Source: Globomyces pollinis-pini | Lineage: Eukaryota; Chytridiomycota; Chytridiomycetes; Rhizophydiales; Globomycetaceae | DNA: 44,267 nt | Assembly (NCBI GenBank): GCA_025399215.1 | Contig: MU621226.1 | Span: 934-45,200, forward strand | Direction of reading: 5' to 3' | In this document: positions 1 to 11,323 of the stretch, one piece after another | Layout: every line of letters starts with the position of its first letter | Numbering within the stretch: the stretch's first letter is position 1 | Made by a program: the position numbers and the translations under genes | The notes under the pieces: generated by a model | What the model was told of the DNA's origin: nothing | Databases searched by the model: none | What the model saw: the letters and a program-made list of their open reading frames with translations, nothing else

Positions 1-541
1 CCAAAGCAATACCAGCACCAATAGGGACCTAAGGAATCAGAAAGGGGATCGTACCTGTGCACCTACGATACCGTTACCACCGTAGAATTCATTTGCAAAC
101 AAATGCATAGAACCACCTTTACCACGAGAAGAACCGATATCTCTTCCCATTAATTCAGCGATGATAGCAGTAGGAGATTGACCACGAGTGAGAGTGAAAC
201 CGTGACAACGATAAGCAGTGATGATAGAGTCATCTTTATGTATGGCAACGGACATACCAGCGGCGATAGCTTCTTGACCGATGGATAGATGACAGAAACC
301 TCTGATGAGTTTACCTTTATATGCCTAAGAATAAGTGTATATAAGATACTTGATCACAAGCCATTTCTAATCTTCTAATTTGAACCATAGTTTTATATAA
401 ATCCAATAATTCCTCTTTAGTAGCAGTAGTTTTTAATGGAGGTAAATCACAATTATGAGTTTGAAAAGTATTTTCATTAAAATGAAAAGTTGTAGATAAT
501 AATCTTTTATGATTGAATTTGATTATGGAATTGAATTTCAT
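1..541 (-). CDS. PDA1: Pyruvate dehydrogenase E1 component alpha subunit, mitochondrial (5' part only)
   Basis: Thiamine-diphosphate-dependent E1-alpha of the mitochondrial pyruvate dehydrogenase complex, which decarboxylates pyruvate. Three exons are visible. Exon 1 (541-350) has a basic N-terminus that fits a mitochondrial presequence and a segment ending RLEMACDQ. A 25-nt intron (325-349) follows, then exon 2 (324-55) with the family motifs [26 protein letters not shown] and [16 protein letters not shown] 26-nt intron (29-54) is followed by VPIGAGIAL, which runs off the left edge. Joining the exons gives a continuous match to the family, so the splice sites are well supported. The catalytic core beyond the TPP-binding start is outside the window. 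The gene is divergent from the THO subunit gene, with 204 bp between start codons. Confidence 0.95.
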
Positions 542-686
542 GATGAAAAATAAATGACGAAAATTTTAAATTAAAAAAGTGCCACTGCACTAATTACAAA
601 TTGATAACATCAATCAAAAAACTATTTTGATTGAAATTGAAATTTAAATTTTTATTGAAATTATTTTTATTATTAAAAATATTATC

Positions 687-717
687 AAGTTAGTTAGTTA
701 GTTATTAGTTAGTTTAA
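687..717. repeat. Short GTTA-rich tandem repeat in a divergent promoter region
   Basis: About six copies of the tetranucleotide GTTA, interrupted once, lie just upstream of the THO subunit 1 start in the 204-bp gap shared with the PDH gene. The rest of this gap is A/T-rich with poly-A/T runs. No specific regulatory site could be recognised. Confidence 0.6.
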
Positions 718-745
718 ATAGTAAAAAAAAAATGTAAAAATTCTT

Positions 746-3523
746 ATGATTTTAAAAAAATATGAATTGGCACTAGATACTTGTTTATCTTCTTTAAATA
801 CTATCACTAAAAACAAAAATATTCAAATTAAAAATCTGGTAAAAAATCATTTAAATTTATATGATCCTACAATATTACATTATTCTACAATTGAATTATT
901 AGCTATAGTAATAAGAAAAAAATTAGCTTCTCTATTCTTATCTACTCCTAATTTTAATCTTATATTCGATTTATTAGATATCACCCTAGAAGCTACTATA
1001 AATGGTATACTATATTACTAATATTATTAGGTTATGTTGATAATAATCTACCTTTCACTTGTCTAGAAGATTTATTCGACTTTCTCACCGTAGATGGTTG
1101 TGAACGTTTATTTCATTACTTGGAATCTAGAGTAGATAAACTAATCATCGATATGTCCCCTAATAAGGGTAAAGGTTTAACCCTCCTACGTTTCTGTAAT
1201 GAATTATTAAGAAGATTATCAAAGGTTTTTATTCACTACTCTAATCTACAGTCAAAAAATACTGAAACTTGTGGTCGTATACTCATCTTTCTCTCTTCTG
1301 TATTTCCTTTATGTGAAAGATCAGGTGTAAATCATAAAGGTAATTGATATTCAATTCATCGTAGGTGATTTTAATATCGACAATCATACTTTAATTGATT
1401 CCGATATCCTAATTGACTTGACTTTACTCAATGATACCATCCCTGAAGATCTGTCACAATCAATGGATATTAATGATCAATCTTCAATGACAAATCTTGA
1501 AAATCAATCAATAAATCAAAACAATTCAAAAGATATCTCGGAAAATCTTACTCCATCTGATAAATCATTGATACAACCTAAATCAATTACTTTATCAATC
1601 AATAACCCTGAATCAAAAGACCAACAAGAAACCCAATCAAAAGATCAACCACAACCTGAATCAAAAGATAAACCTGAGACTGAATCAAAAGATACGACAG
1701 AATCACTAAACAAAGATAAACAAGATACACTCCCAAACTCAAATGACCATATGAATCTAAAACCAAATGACGAATCAAATCAAAAATCACAGACGGATCC
1801 TATTGACCTTGACTCATTCTATAACCAAATATGGGACCTACAAAAATACTTTTCAAACCCCCCTTTGGTTTTTGAACCTACTCATTTTCTCGTCCTACAA
1901 TCAGTACGTTTTTCTTTGCTTATCTCCGTTCATTCATATTTATTCACCCTCTAATAATGGTTTCTTTCGCTTACACTCATTCACACCACATTCGTCTCAT
2001 TTAATCACACCCTAGTAACCGTTTCTTTCGCTTATATTTACTTATTTACAATCCATTTGTTACACTTAATCACAACCCATTCGTCCAATTTCGTCACACT
2101 CTAATAACATCTTTATCATTCGTACCATTCATGTCCACGTTTCACTCTAATGTTTTTTATTCTATTGGATTCATAAACATACTATCCAAGATCAATACTA
2201 ACATGGTAGAATATGGATAGCGTCATAAAAAAATTCGAAGAAATCCAGGCCGAGAATGATCAAATGTTATCCGAACGTAAACGACGACATCGCGATGAAC
2301 GATCTCAAGTTGTTCATACCCCCCAACATTTCTTTCCCAAATACCTTACCAGCAAAAAACTATTTGATTTACAAGTTTTTCATTTTTCATTTACCATGTT
2401 AGCTCAGTGATCCATTTTTTCGAAGACAAATTTTGACCCAATTCTTGATACTTTCCTCATTTCTATGTTATTGTCTTGAAATCACAAAAACTCCTGGTGT
2501 AGCCAATAAAAGTGTTCAATATACATTATCCATTACACCTGAACAAGTAACCACACTCTTCTAACCCTAGGAACAATGGTTACAAACTTGTAAAACCAAA
2601 ACCTTAAAAATTCTTGAACGTATTTCACCTCATGGACGTACGTACTACAAAACCATCATCAGTGTCATGACCCATGAAAAGAATTGGGTGAATTGGAAAG
2701 AAAATTCATGCAAAACGTTTGAATTGAACCCTATCAATGATATCAATCCAACCACACGTATCCGAGGTTTAAAAGCATCCAAAGCAACTGATATTCATTT
2801 CATTGGTAATGACGAATTGGATCGATTATGGACATTTGGAAAAGATTTGGATGAACAATTAAAAGGAACTCGGTATGAAATCCATGACGTTAAACTTTAG
2901 TGATCAAACTTATTTGAAAGAATTGGATGAAATGATGGAAATGATGAATTCACAAGTAGCAAATGATTTGAAAACTCCTTTAGATGGACTTGAAGAGGAA
3001 TATTTTGTTTGGCATGATAAACGATTTAATTGGTTATTATATCGAAAAGCATTGCAAACTCATTTGGGGTTGTTTTCGAATGAAAAGATTGGGATTGATA
3101 ATCAAATACCAGCCAAATCGTTACTCAAGTCATGGAGAATTGCCAAAGGATTGAATGTGGAGGATGAAAAGGTTGTGGAAGATGTGAAGGTTGTGGATAA
3201 TGTGGAGGATCAGAATGGCGGTGAGGATGTGAAGGTTATGGAAGATGAAAAGGGTTTGGAAGATGAGAAAGGTGTAGAGGAAGGTATGGATGTTGACAGT
3301 ACGCAAAGTCCAATGGCAATGGATGTGGATCCTGGTCATGAATCTGGTCAAATACTTGAAGAGGAGCTTTCATCTCATTCTTCACCTACAACCAAGGTTT
3401 TGTAGTTGATGACTAATGTTATAGAAACGCGTTTTAGACCCTATCCAAGACACCAATCCATCACCTACTGATCTCAAGAAACCAAAACTGGATGTGAATA
3501 CCAGTTCAAACGACCAAAACTAG
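746..3523 (+). CDS. THOC1: THO complex subunit 1 (Hpr1/THOC1-like), nine exons
   Basis: Subunit of the THO/TREX complex, which couples transcription to mRNP assembly and export in the nucleus. Conserved blocks include RFCNELLRRLSK, TCGRILIFLSSVFPLCERSG, FYNQIWDLQKYFSNP, FPKYLTSKKLFDLQ, LSDPFFRRQILTQFLIL and NWVNWKENSCKTF, in the same order as animal THOC1. Introns fitting frame and homology are 1005-1030, 1225-1251, 1340-1364, 1904-2209, 2375-2402, 2547-2570 (24 nt), 2873-2900 and 3397-3424. All are 24-28 nt except the fourth, which is 306 nt. The product is about 761 residues. Residues after the WDLQ-preceding region are low-complexity (SKDQ/ESKD repeats), and the C-terminus is acidic and ends in a basic KKRV...KKPK stretch. 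The apparent stop at 3403 is inside the last intron. The gene is tail-to-tail with SLBP (74 bp). Confidence 0.93.
1904..2209 (+). repeat. Exceptionally long (306-nt) intron made of degenerate C/T-rich tandem repeats
   Basis: This is the only confidently placed intron in this gene that is not ultrashort. The donor GTACGT follows a phase-0 codon, and the acceptor follows a perfect TACTAAC branch point (2198-2204). The interior carries diverged copies spaced 50-61 nt, anchored by TTTCTTTSGCTTA at 1911, 1961 and 2022, with related CACCCTCTAATAA-like segments between them. No long open frame continues the protein across it. Confidence 0.7.
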
Positions 3524-3597
3524 ATCTAGTTTTAACCACATCAAAAGAAAAAATAAAAGCAATCTATAATCAAACAATATTATTTATTAATAGAATA

Positions 3598-4460
3598 CTA
3601 AACCGATTTTGTAGGTGTTTTCTGATCAGGAGGATCAAAAGCATGTAATTTACGACGCCAACTACGTACCAAACCATCCCAAGCCCGTTTACTACATTTC
3701 GAATATTTATCTGGCGTTACTGGATCACCAACTTTCCTATCCTCTCTAACCATCAATCCCATCCCAAACACTTACCTTGCTATTGAATCGTCATAACGTT
3801 TATACCCTATTGTATTCTATAAAAACAAGATTAGTACATTTTAATTTTTTTTTAATACTTTTCCATAATCGATTTGTTTTTGACGTTGTTCTAATCTACT
3901 ATAAAAAGTTAATTTGTATCTAATTACCGATCTTCTGAAGAAGTTTCGATTCGAATTCCCGACCCTAATATAAAAAATCAATGAATATAAAAATCAAAAA
4001 CCTTTTGAAGATTGAGTCATTAGAGATTCCACAATTGAATTAACTTCAGAACCATTTACAGAATTTTCTTGAGTTCGATGATGATCTTTATCAATCATGA
4101 TGGATTCAAATACATCTGCTGGTGGTAATAATGAAGGTACAAATGGTGTCATTAATAATGGATCTAATTTATTATTATCATGTTCAATTTACCATGATGC
4201 ATTGTATTTAACATGAGATGATGTGAATTTGATGATATTTCATCTAATTTTTCTATATAATTTTGTTTCCAATGATGTTGCATATCGGTATAATAATCTA
4301 CTAGTGGAATTTCAAAATGATCAAATGTAGTATTGATTGGAGAATCTGGATTTGATTTATAAGATTTTGATTGGATTTTCATTGGATTGATATGATATGA
4401 ATGGTAATCCATTTGTTGATTTTGATCTTTGGATTCCAATATTGGTTTTTTATTACCCAT
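3598..4460 (-). CDS. SLBP: Histone RNA hairpin-binding protein (SLBP), six exons
   Basis: It is expected to bind the 3' stem-loop of replication-dependent histone mRNAs and promote their processing and translation. Five introns (4164-4192, 3965-4001, 3899-3927, 3817-3858, 3746-3775) assemble a 231-residue protein whose C-terminal third is a clear SLBP RNA-binding domain: RRLEQRQKQIDYGKNTIGY KRY, then TPDKYSKCSKRAWDGLVRSW and RRKLHAFDPP. TPDK corresponds to the TPNK phospho-loop of animal SLBP. The N-terminal ~145 residues are low-complexity with PFVPSLLPP. The start is the first ATG with continuous frame (MGNKKPIL). It lies between THOC1 and the Mic19 gene. SLBP is unexpected in a fungus if judged from yeast, which lacks it. 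Family assignment is secure; function in this organism is inferred. Confidence 0.93.
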
Positions 4461-4582
4461 TTCCAGGTTAAAAAATCTTTCACAGAAAATTTATAGAAAA
4501 ACAAGAATCTCAAATTAGGGATTGGATTCCAAATCCTTTATAAATGAATTTTTTCTTTATTGAATAGAACGAAATAAACTAT

Positions 4583-5131
4583 TCAAGCATACACAAAATC
4601 CTAACCATAAACAATATAAAAAAAATAAACCTTTAAAGCCAATTTCTCTGCTTTTTTGAATTCTTCAACTTCACGCCAACAATCCAATACTCGAGTTGGA
4701 TTATTTCTATAACATCGTACCACTTTATCTTGTAATTCTTGAAATACTGGATTAATCTTCAATACAGGAATCCTTTTCTTTAGTACTTTTGAAACTTACG
4801 CTTGTTGTCGAATTAATAGTTCTTGTGCTTCTCGTTCAACTTGTAATGATGAATTCTTTTCATGAATTAATCGAACTTGTTTTTGTTTTTGTAATTCATA
4901 ATCCACTCGTTCTTGTACTGTTGATTCTAAATCAGCTATTGGTTTTGTATTTTCCTACGTTATTAATCATTCTTTTTAGTACCAATTCTAATCCTTGAAG
5001 TCTACGCATGAAATTCTGTGAAAACTAGATTGTTATTGTAGTGGATGGGTTACATTGATCGGGGTATTCAACGCTTGTGTACTAGCATTGTTCAGTACAA
5101 ATGTCTTTGGTGTTGATTGTCGTACTCCCAT
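4583..5131 (-). CDS. MIC19: MICOS complex subunit Mic19-like (CHCH-domain) protein, 144 aa
   Basis: A small protein that starts MGVRQ (a possible N-myristoylation glycine), followed by a charged helical stretch rich in QKQK/ERE and a C-terminal CHCH-type helix pair. The segment INPVFQELQDKVVRCYRNN, then VLDCWREVEEF, aligns with the end of human CHCHD3 and yeast Mic19. Only the central C-x10-C pair is present; the two outer cysteines of the animal twin CX9C motif are replaced, as in budding yeast Mic19. Introns are at 5025-5053 (or to 5016), 4955-4982, 4773-4799 (AAAG acceptor) and 4601-4630; the last exon is only six codons. Likely role: inner-membrane crista junction organisation. The family is recognised from the C-terminal domain; the N-terminal half is weakly diagnostic. 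Confidence 0.82.
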
Positions 5132-5294
5132 CTTTTTTCAAAGAAATTTTTTATGGAATTTTGAACTTCAATGCTACCATCAATACTTACCATACACTTT
5201 GTTTGGTCATTGTCTGGTAAATGAAGACTCTTTGCGTATTAAAAAACGTCGGGAAATAGTTTGGCAATTAGGATTTATTAAATGTTGTTAAAGA

Positions 5295-7726
5295 TTATTG
5301 TTTTCCAGATACACTATCACCCTTGAGTTTCATTTGTCGGTTTAATTGATGTTGTTCACCTTTACGTCGGATAGTCATTTCTTGTTGCATAATTTTTCGA
5401 TTCTTCATATGTTGCTTTCGAAGTGATTTCTCCTTTTCTAAAGGATCCATTCCCATTAGTTTATATCCCCACCAATGCTTTGAAATTGTTTTTTGTTTCA
5501 ACATTCCTTGTACTTTTAATTGTGGATCGTCTTTTTGGATATGTGGAACAAGGACTTTCAATTCCTTAAGATAGTCCAGATTTCCTTTGGATGCCTCATC
5601 TTGACTCTTTTCCAATAGAACCCAAATATCCCCTAGAACAACAGGTGGTAGATAGTAAGGAAATCTAAACTCTCGGATTTGACCCAACACCTTCAGCGAT
5701 TCTGCAAGTTCTCCTCGGTGTGCATATCGTCTCACCATAGTCAAAAATAATCCCTGTATTGCTTTTGGTGTTCTACCACTCAGTTTTCTATAATCTTCTT
5801 TTTCTTGTAAAGACAATGGAATTTCACTGCTTTCAATCATCTGTTTTTCCAGTTGTGCATCCCAATCAAGAAACTCTTTCCAAATTTTTAATCCAAGTTC
5901 AAAATGTTGTTTTTGTTCAATGGTAGATTTGAGAATTAATTTGAATGATCGAGCATTTCGTTCAATTCCATATTTTTCAAATGATTCAAAAAAATCATAG
6001 GCTTTTTGTATTCCTCGTCGATCTTCACATAACATAGCTAATCGCTTATTCCATAAATTACTAGTCATTTTCAATCTACCCATCACTATCAATTCGTCAA
6101 TATGCTTCCAAATGATATTGGCTTCTTCAATAAATGAAGATCTTGATAACTTAGAACTAGTTAATTTTGGATATAAAATCTGAAGTTCTTGTAATTCGGG
6201 ATTCACACTTTCTTCTTTTGGTAATATGGAAACTTGAACAAATTTAGGTCCAGATGCTGCAGTATTTATAATTTCTTGCTCTTTTTCTTTACTTTTAGGT
6301 GGTACTACTTTCATAGCATTCGTGAAAGCTTCCAATATGGTTTCATAAGTTGAATTATTTGGAATAAATGGTAACGGAGAAGTATTATGGATTTGATTTA
6401 AATAATTTTTCTTGATGTTATAATCAACTAAGGTCTTCTCTTCAGTTAAATTTGCATCAATTTTTTGTTCTGGTACTTGTTCACCTTCAATAGGGTTATT
6501 TAACTTTGACTCTTCAAGTACAACTGATGATTCATTAGCAGTCAATTTTTGGTTGATATTTTCAACCGAATTTGCCATGAAATCTTCAGCATGATATTGA
6601 AGTGGAAGTCTATTTGTTGAAATCCTTGATATTAAGTCATTCCATATAGTCCTAGTCAATAGAATATCATTATTGGTACTAGTTGCTCTAAGAATGGAGT
6701 TGAATGTATTTACGTCAGGTTGAAATCCATTTGCAACCATTTGCTCTAAAAGAGACATTGCTTCTCTATAATAATCTTTTCGTACTGCACAGGCCGCAAT
6801 CAGAGAATTGAAGGTAACAGAACTTATAGGTAAATTTTGTCCAATCATTTCTTGAAATAAATCCAATGCCCGTTCGGTATCTTGAGATTTTGAACATGCA
6901 TAAATCATCAGTGTATAAGTGATTGAATCAGGTCGTTCAATATGAGTTCTTAAGTAATTGAATGTTTTCCATGCTCTATCCAAATCATTCTTCTGTAGGC
7001 ATCCTTTTATCAACATAGAAAGGATAATTTGATTTGGAGACATTTTTTGAATTTTCATGTCTAATACAAAAGTTAGATATCCATCAATATACCTTCGTAT
7101 AATTTGAAAGCAGAATCTAAATCGTTGTTTTCGATACATACTTTGATTAGAGTAGAGTAAGACACCAAATCTGGTCCATCCCTCTCCTTGATTAATTTAA
7201 AGATTTCAATGCATTTATCCATATCTTTGACAGAAGCGTAAGCATTTAATAAATGGTTAAAAGCGACCAGATCTGGTTTCAAACTAAACTTTTCAATAGC
7301 ATCAAAAGCTTCCTGAGCTTGAACTGGTCGATTGGTAATTGCATTGATATGAATTAACTCTGAAAGTGTTTCTAAAGATGGGGTATTATTTGATGATAAT
7401 TTTTGGTTTAAATTTGAATTTCGTTCAAGTAAGTTGGACTCGAACTCGTTGGTTGAATCCACAAATCGCAATTTCAAAGAATTTAGATAATTTTCATCCA
7501 ACTTTAAGGAATATTTTGCATCAGGTCCAATTGCAGGTTGAGAAGGATTTTGTTTTAATACAGAGTATAAATCTATAACATCCTGATCAAACACAGGCAA
7601 ATCCAGGTTTTTTCTGTCCTGTATTTCTGAATTCATTGAAGGTTTTCTGGTTGGTAGTTTTTGCAATGCATGAACTTGTGAGTGTCTAAATGCAGTTGTT
7701 TGAATTTGTCGTTGGAAACGAAGCAT
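5295..7726 (-). CDS. Mitochondrial pentatricopeptide repeat (PPR) protein, 799 aa
   Basis: The N-terminus from the first in-frame ATG (MLRFQRQIQTTAFRHSQ) is basic and lacks acidic residues, as expected of a mitochondrial presequence. Tandem ~35-residue PPR motifs follow from about residue 130: PDLVAFNHLLNAYASVKDMD, PDLVSYSTLIKVCIENNDLD, PNQIILSMLIKGCLQKNDLD, PDSITYTLMIYACSKSQDTE, SSVTFNSLIAACAVRKD and PDVNTFNSILRATS. Less regular helical repeats continue to a lysine-rich tail. One 32-nt intron (7061-7092) interrupts a repeat. It likely binds organellar RNA for mitochondrial RNA processing or translation; which fungal PPR orthologue this is cannot be decided here. It is head-to-head with the next gene: only 36 bp separate the two starts if the upstream ATG at 7763 is used. 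Confidence 0.88.
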
Positions 7727-7762
7727 AAAAAGAAAAAAAAAATAAACGAAGAGTTTATCTAA

Positions 7763-8510
7763 ATGCAAGGAACTGAATTGGCCAGTATAGAAGCTCTTGT
7801 GTATTCAATGTCTATAGGCGATGCAAGTGAATATTTTATCAACGTTAGCATCCTTGGTATTATCACCAACTGAACTTGTCCATTTTTTACCATGTCAGAT
7901 TTCATCAACGACAATCTAACAGTTATAAGAATATCAATATCTTGCTTATTTGCCGGATCATTGTTGTTGAATGTTGCAAAGTCGACCCACTATAAACAGT
8001 TGAATGCATCAAACTCTACATTTCATCAATTCCAGTTTATATGGCCAAATTCACCAGAACAAAGATGGGCCTCTGTTTATTCATTTACCATTATGGAAAC
8101 GATTATTCTTGGGACGTAAGAGATTATTGAACGATCAAACTGGTTTCGTACAAATATTAATGCCAATCAATTATCATTCACTAAGTCCCACTCATACTCA
8201 AATATTATTCAACAGAAACTTGAAATTCAAGATTCTATCTGTTCATCCTGATTCAAACTTACCAATTGGCATTCCATTGGTCCGATTGGTAATCAAGTAT
8301 GTATTCAACTTATAGAAATGGTATCATCCTTTTAAGACGAATATAATTCGCTATTGGATAAAAAATGGATGTACGAAAGTGTCTGAACCGTGGAACATTA
8401 CTGAACTGCCAAATTGCCATACTGTTCAAATGGAACTTCAAGTGCTTAAGGAATTAGAATCAAAAAAGAAGAATCGATGGCGATGGTTAAAAAGTTTCTT
8501 GAACAGATAA
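7763..8510 (+). CDS. Unrecognised protein; 3' exons reliable, 5' end uncertain
   Basis: I do not recognise this gene. An open frame from about 8004 to 8288 (with GPLFIHLPLWKRLFLGRKRL and IGIPLVRL) splices through a 27-nt intron (8289-8315, GTAATC...TATAG, containing an in-frame stop) to a final exon starting KWYHPFKTNIIRYWIKNG and ending in a basic tail (KKKNRWRWLKSFLNR). Upstream, ATGs at 7763, 7820 and 7892 each open short frames, one with a hydrophobic LFAGSLLLN stretch, but I could not find a splicing pattern joining any of them to the 3' frame without doubt. The product is basic and might be a small mitochondrial or membrane protein. It is tail-to-tail with hamartin (21 bp). Confidence 0.4.
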
Positions 8511-8531
8511 TAATTATATATAAATTTTTGA

Positions 8532-11157
8532 TCATTTGTTGGACGTTGCAACGCTCAACAATTTGGCCTATCGTAAACAAAAAAAGATTAATGACTTACT
8601 TGCATTTGTCCTAATAATTTCTTCACAGTTTCAAATTTAGCCTCTTGTGATTTTAACTGTTCGGTATGTATTCTACTCATATCTTCAATCAAATTTGACT
8701 ATAGTTATTATAGCAATTTGTTACCTTTGTAAGTAAATCTTGCTTCAATTGTTCAAAATTTTGAGTCAAATTCGCTTCCAGTTTAGTATTTTGTTCTTGA
8801 TTCCTAAATCATCGTTCAATGAAAATCAAGTACATTAGATCCAGTTTCAATTTGGCAACTTCATCTGAAAGTGACTTGTTGATTACATTCAAGGATAATA
8901 ATCGCATATTCGTCTGGTCTAATAATACTCGGTCCACTACATTCGAATCTGGTAATAGGTTTTCCTTCGCCCTACGAGTCAACAATTTTTTGCATTACAT
9001 CAGTTGTGATTTCAAGTCCAAGTTCTCTTGGTTAACAATGGCCAGCTTGCTCTCCATCATGGAAATTGCTTGTTCGAATTCATTTATCTGTTGATTCAAT
9101 GTAGATACCTTTTCATTTGCTTTTTCCAAATTTTTATTTGCCAGTTGAGTCGAATTGATTTCGTTTGTTAAGCGATTAGCTTGCAGTTTTAATTTGGTAT
9201 TTATAGATTGGATTTTAAGATTCAAATCAAATTCGGTTGTCGCTTGCCTTAGAGTCACTAATTCCAACTCTGATTTTAATCTTCTTTTCTCTGCTTGTGA
9301 ATTTTCCAGCTCAACTTTTGCTGCAGCAAATTTTAATTCCTAAAAATATCAACAGATCTCGATTTACCATATTCTCCAGTTGGGACATATGAAATTGGTT
9401 CTCTATCTGTTGTTTTCGAAGATTACGAATGTGCATGATATGATACTGTCTCATACACTCTTTAAAAAAGCCTTCATTCATTAGGATAATATAATAGACT
9501 TTCAGAAAGATAACGGGTTCCAGTTCCATATTCTTTACCTCTTGCTTTAATGGCTAAACTGTTTTAAAAATCGCATAACTTACCAAGCGTGATTCCATAA
9601 TGGGCCCATGTAGGAAATTATTAATTTGTAAAATCGCTGCTGACACATCTTCAATGGTTCTGAAATCTTTGAATATTTCCAATTTTGAATCCACCGCAGC
9701 GAGCTTTTCTTCAATTCTTAAATCAAAGCAGTATATGATAATTTCTGATGCCTCTTTACTGGAGAACCATGGGGTATCTCGTTCTGTTTGTGGGTCATTT
9801 AAAAGCCAATAAGGGTGAAACTTGTGACATTCCAATAGAGCCTTAAAATATAAGTTATTTATATACTATACTTTGATTCGATCCTGACTAGTTTGTATTT
9901 CATCAACATTATTCGATTTCATTACTGTCTCCCGATAAACTTTAAAATGATCTGAAGCTTGCTGAAACTTTATAGATTTATGAGGCTGTCGATAAGTTCC
10001 AGTTTTTAAGAACAGAGATAGTTGTGATAAAGTGTTACAAGGAAACATTCCATACATCACGGTAAAAAATTGTGAGATTGAGTTTCTAACTGCATTCAAA
10101 CTATACCCTAAAAGAATGGTATCAATGTCTACGTTGAATAAAAGAATAATTCCAAACCCTTTAGTTCCGAATCAATGGCATCAGATTGTGTTGTGTCGGT
10201 CAAAAATTCTAAATAGATAAGACAAAAGGGTCAAATACGTGATGCATTTAAATACTTTGAAGCCTGTTCCAATACTATAGGGTACCAAATTTCCCATTTG
10301 ATCGCGTTGATTAAAATTGCTATCAGATCATCTAATTTTGAAACCGCTTTGATGGACACTATCGGCAAAAATATAGACAAGATTGTTATTGAAGTCAAAT
10401 AAACAGAAACATCAGTATCGTTCTAAGTAATTAAGGTTACGTATATCTTACCAATGCTGATAGTGTTACAGTTTCCAATAGTTGTGAATCTATCAAGTAA
10501 TAAGTTGGAGCTCCCTAATAGAATCAGTACGTCAATAGTACTAACCTCAACAATCAAAAATGTTTTTAATAGCATAAATGCACTTAGTCGAGTTTCAAAG
10601 TTCATTGCCAATTCATTCAACAGATCATAAAAAATCAACGGTTTTGACATTCCAAAAGCAAATACAACACATTCCAGCCTTGGTATTCTAGCAGGGTCTA
10701 GGGGTATACGGTAGTTATATGTTGAATCCTTTAAAGAGAGTTTTGCAAATGTTGACCATCTTTGTTCCCGTTCTTTCACATACTCCCCCAAAAACTTTCT
10801 AGCTGCCATAGTCAATCGAGATTCATAAATAGAATTCGATGGCACATGAGTTTGTAAGGCATTAATTGCAATTGTTGTCACCATATCAACTTGAGAGAGG
10901 TCTGAAGGTTTAACCAAGAATGACATGATCAAATCAAAATAATCTAAAATAAGTTTCCCGGGTTCCATTGAAGGAGATAATAAAGCTAATATTTCTAGTT
11001 TATTCTTTCCTTCATAAGTCAATAAATCGCTTGAAATCTTTTCCGCCAGTGTGATTTCATCTGGATGCCATGGATTCTGCTCTGAAAACTCTATAATTGA
11101 TTCTTTTGGAGGATCATCGTTTAATAAACTGAATATTCTCTTCCAATTTGTGGCCAT
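8532..11157 (-). CDS. TSC1: Hamartin (Tsc1) homologue, about ten exons
   Basis: Stabilising partner of Tsc2 in the TSC complex, the GTPase-activating complex that restrains Rheb-TORC1. The N-terminal helical domain (exon 1, MATNWKRIFSLL onward) leads to NDTDVSVYLTSITILSIFLP, matching the hamartin DTDVVVLTT...LP block. VMYGMFPCNTLS matches the hallmark LYGMYPCN motif. HKFHPYWLLNDPQTERDTPW and a long C-terminal coiled coil (FFKECMRQYHIMHIRNLRKQ, then Q/E/K-rich heptads to the end) complete the architecture. Introns are mostly 26-38 nt. The first intron region is problematic: the best-looking 29-nt intron (10423-10451) breaks frame, while an 18-nt intron (10423-10440) keeps it. The last exon ends KLLSVATSNK. 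Tsc1 is present in fission yeast and absent from budding yeast. Confidence 0.88.
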
Positions 11158-11323
11158 GTATGTTGTTCCGTTATGGTGAAAATAAATCTTAAAGAAAGAA
11201 ATTGATTAGGAATTGGAATGAACTGAAACGTAATTACTTTGATTATAAAAGGGAAATACTGAACTGAAACTCATACTGGTTCAAGCATTCAAACAATGCA
11301 AGTATTTTGACACGAATGATACT

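Noticed and set aside
1599..1790. Hydrophobic minus-strand frame (LVYLCLVILSYL)
   Set aside because: Antisense of the SKDQ/ESKD low-complexity exon of THOC1.
3150..3320. Independent gene in the acidic repeat region (EDVKV/VEDEK)
   Set aside because: It is in frame with the THOC1 exon that contains the conserved EEEYFVWHDKRFNWLLYRKA block and is simply a low-complexity tail.
3397..3424. Stop codon ending THOC1 near 3405
   Set aside because: It lies within a 28-nt GT...GACTAAT...TAG intron; removal extends the protein by a basic C-terminus to 3523.
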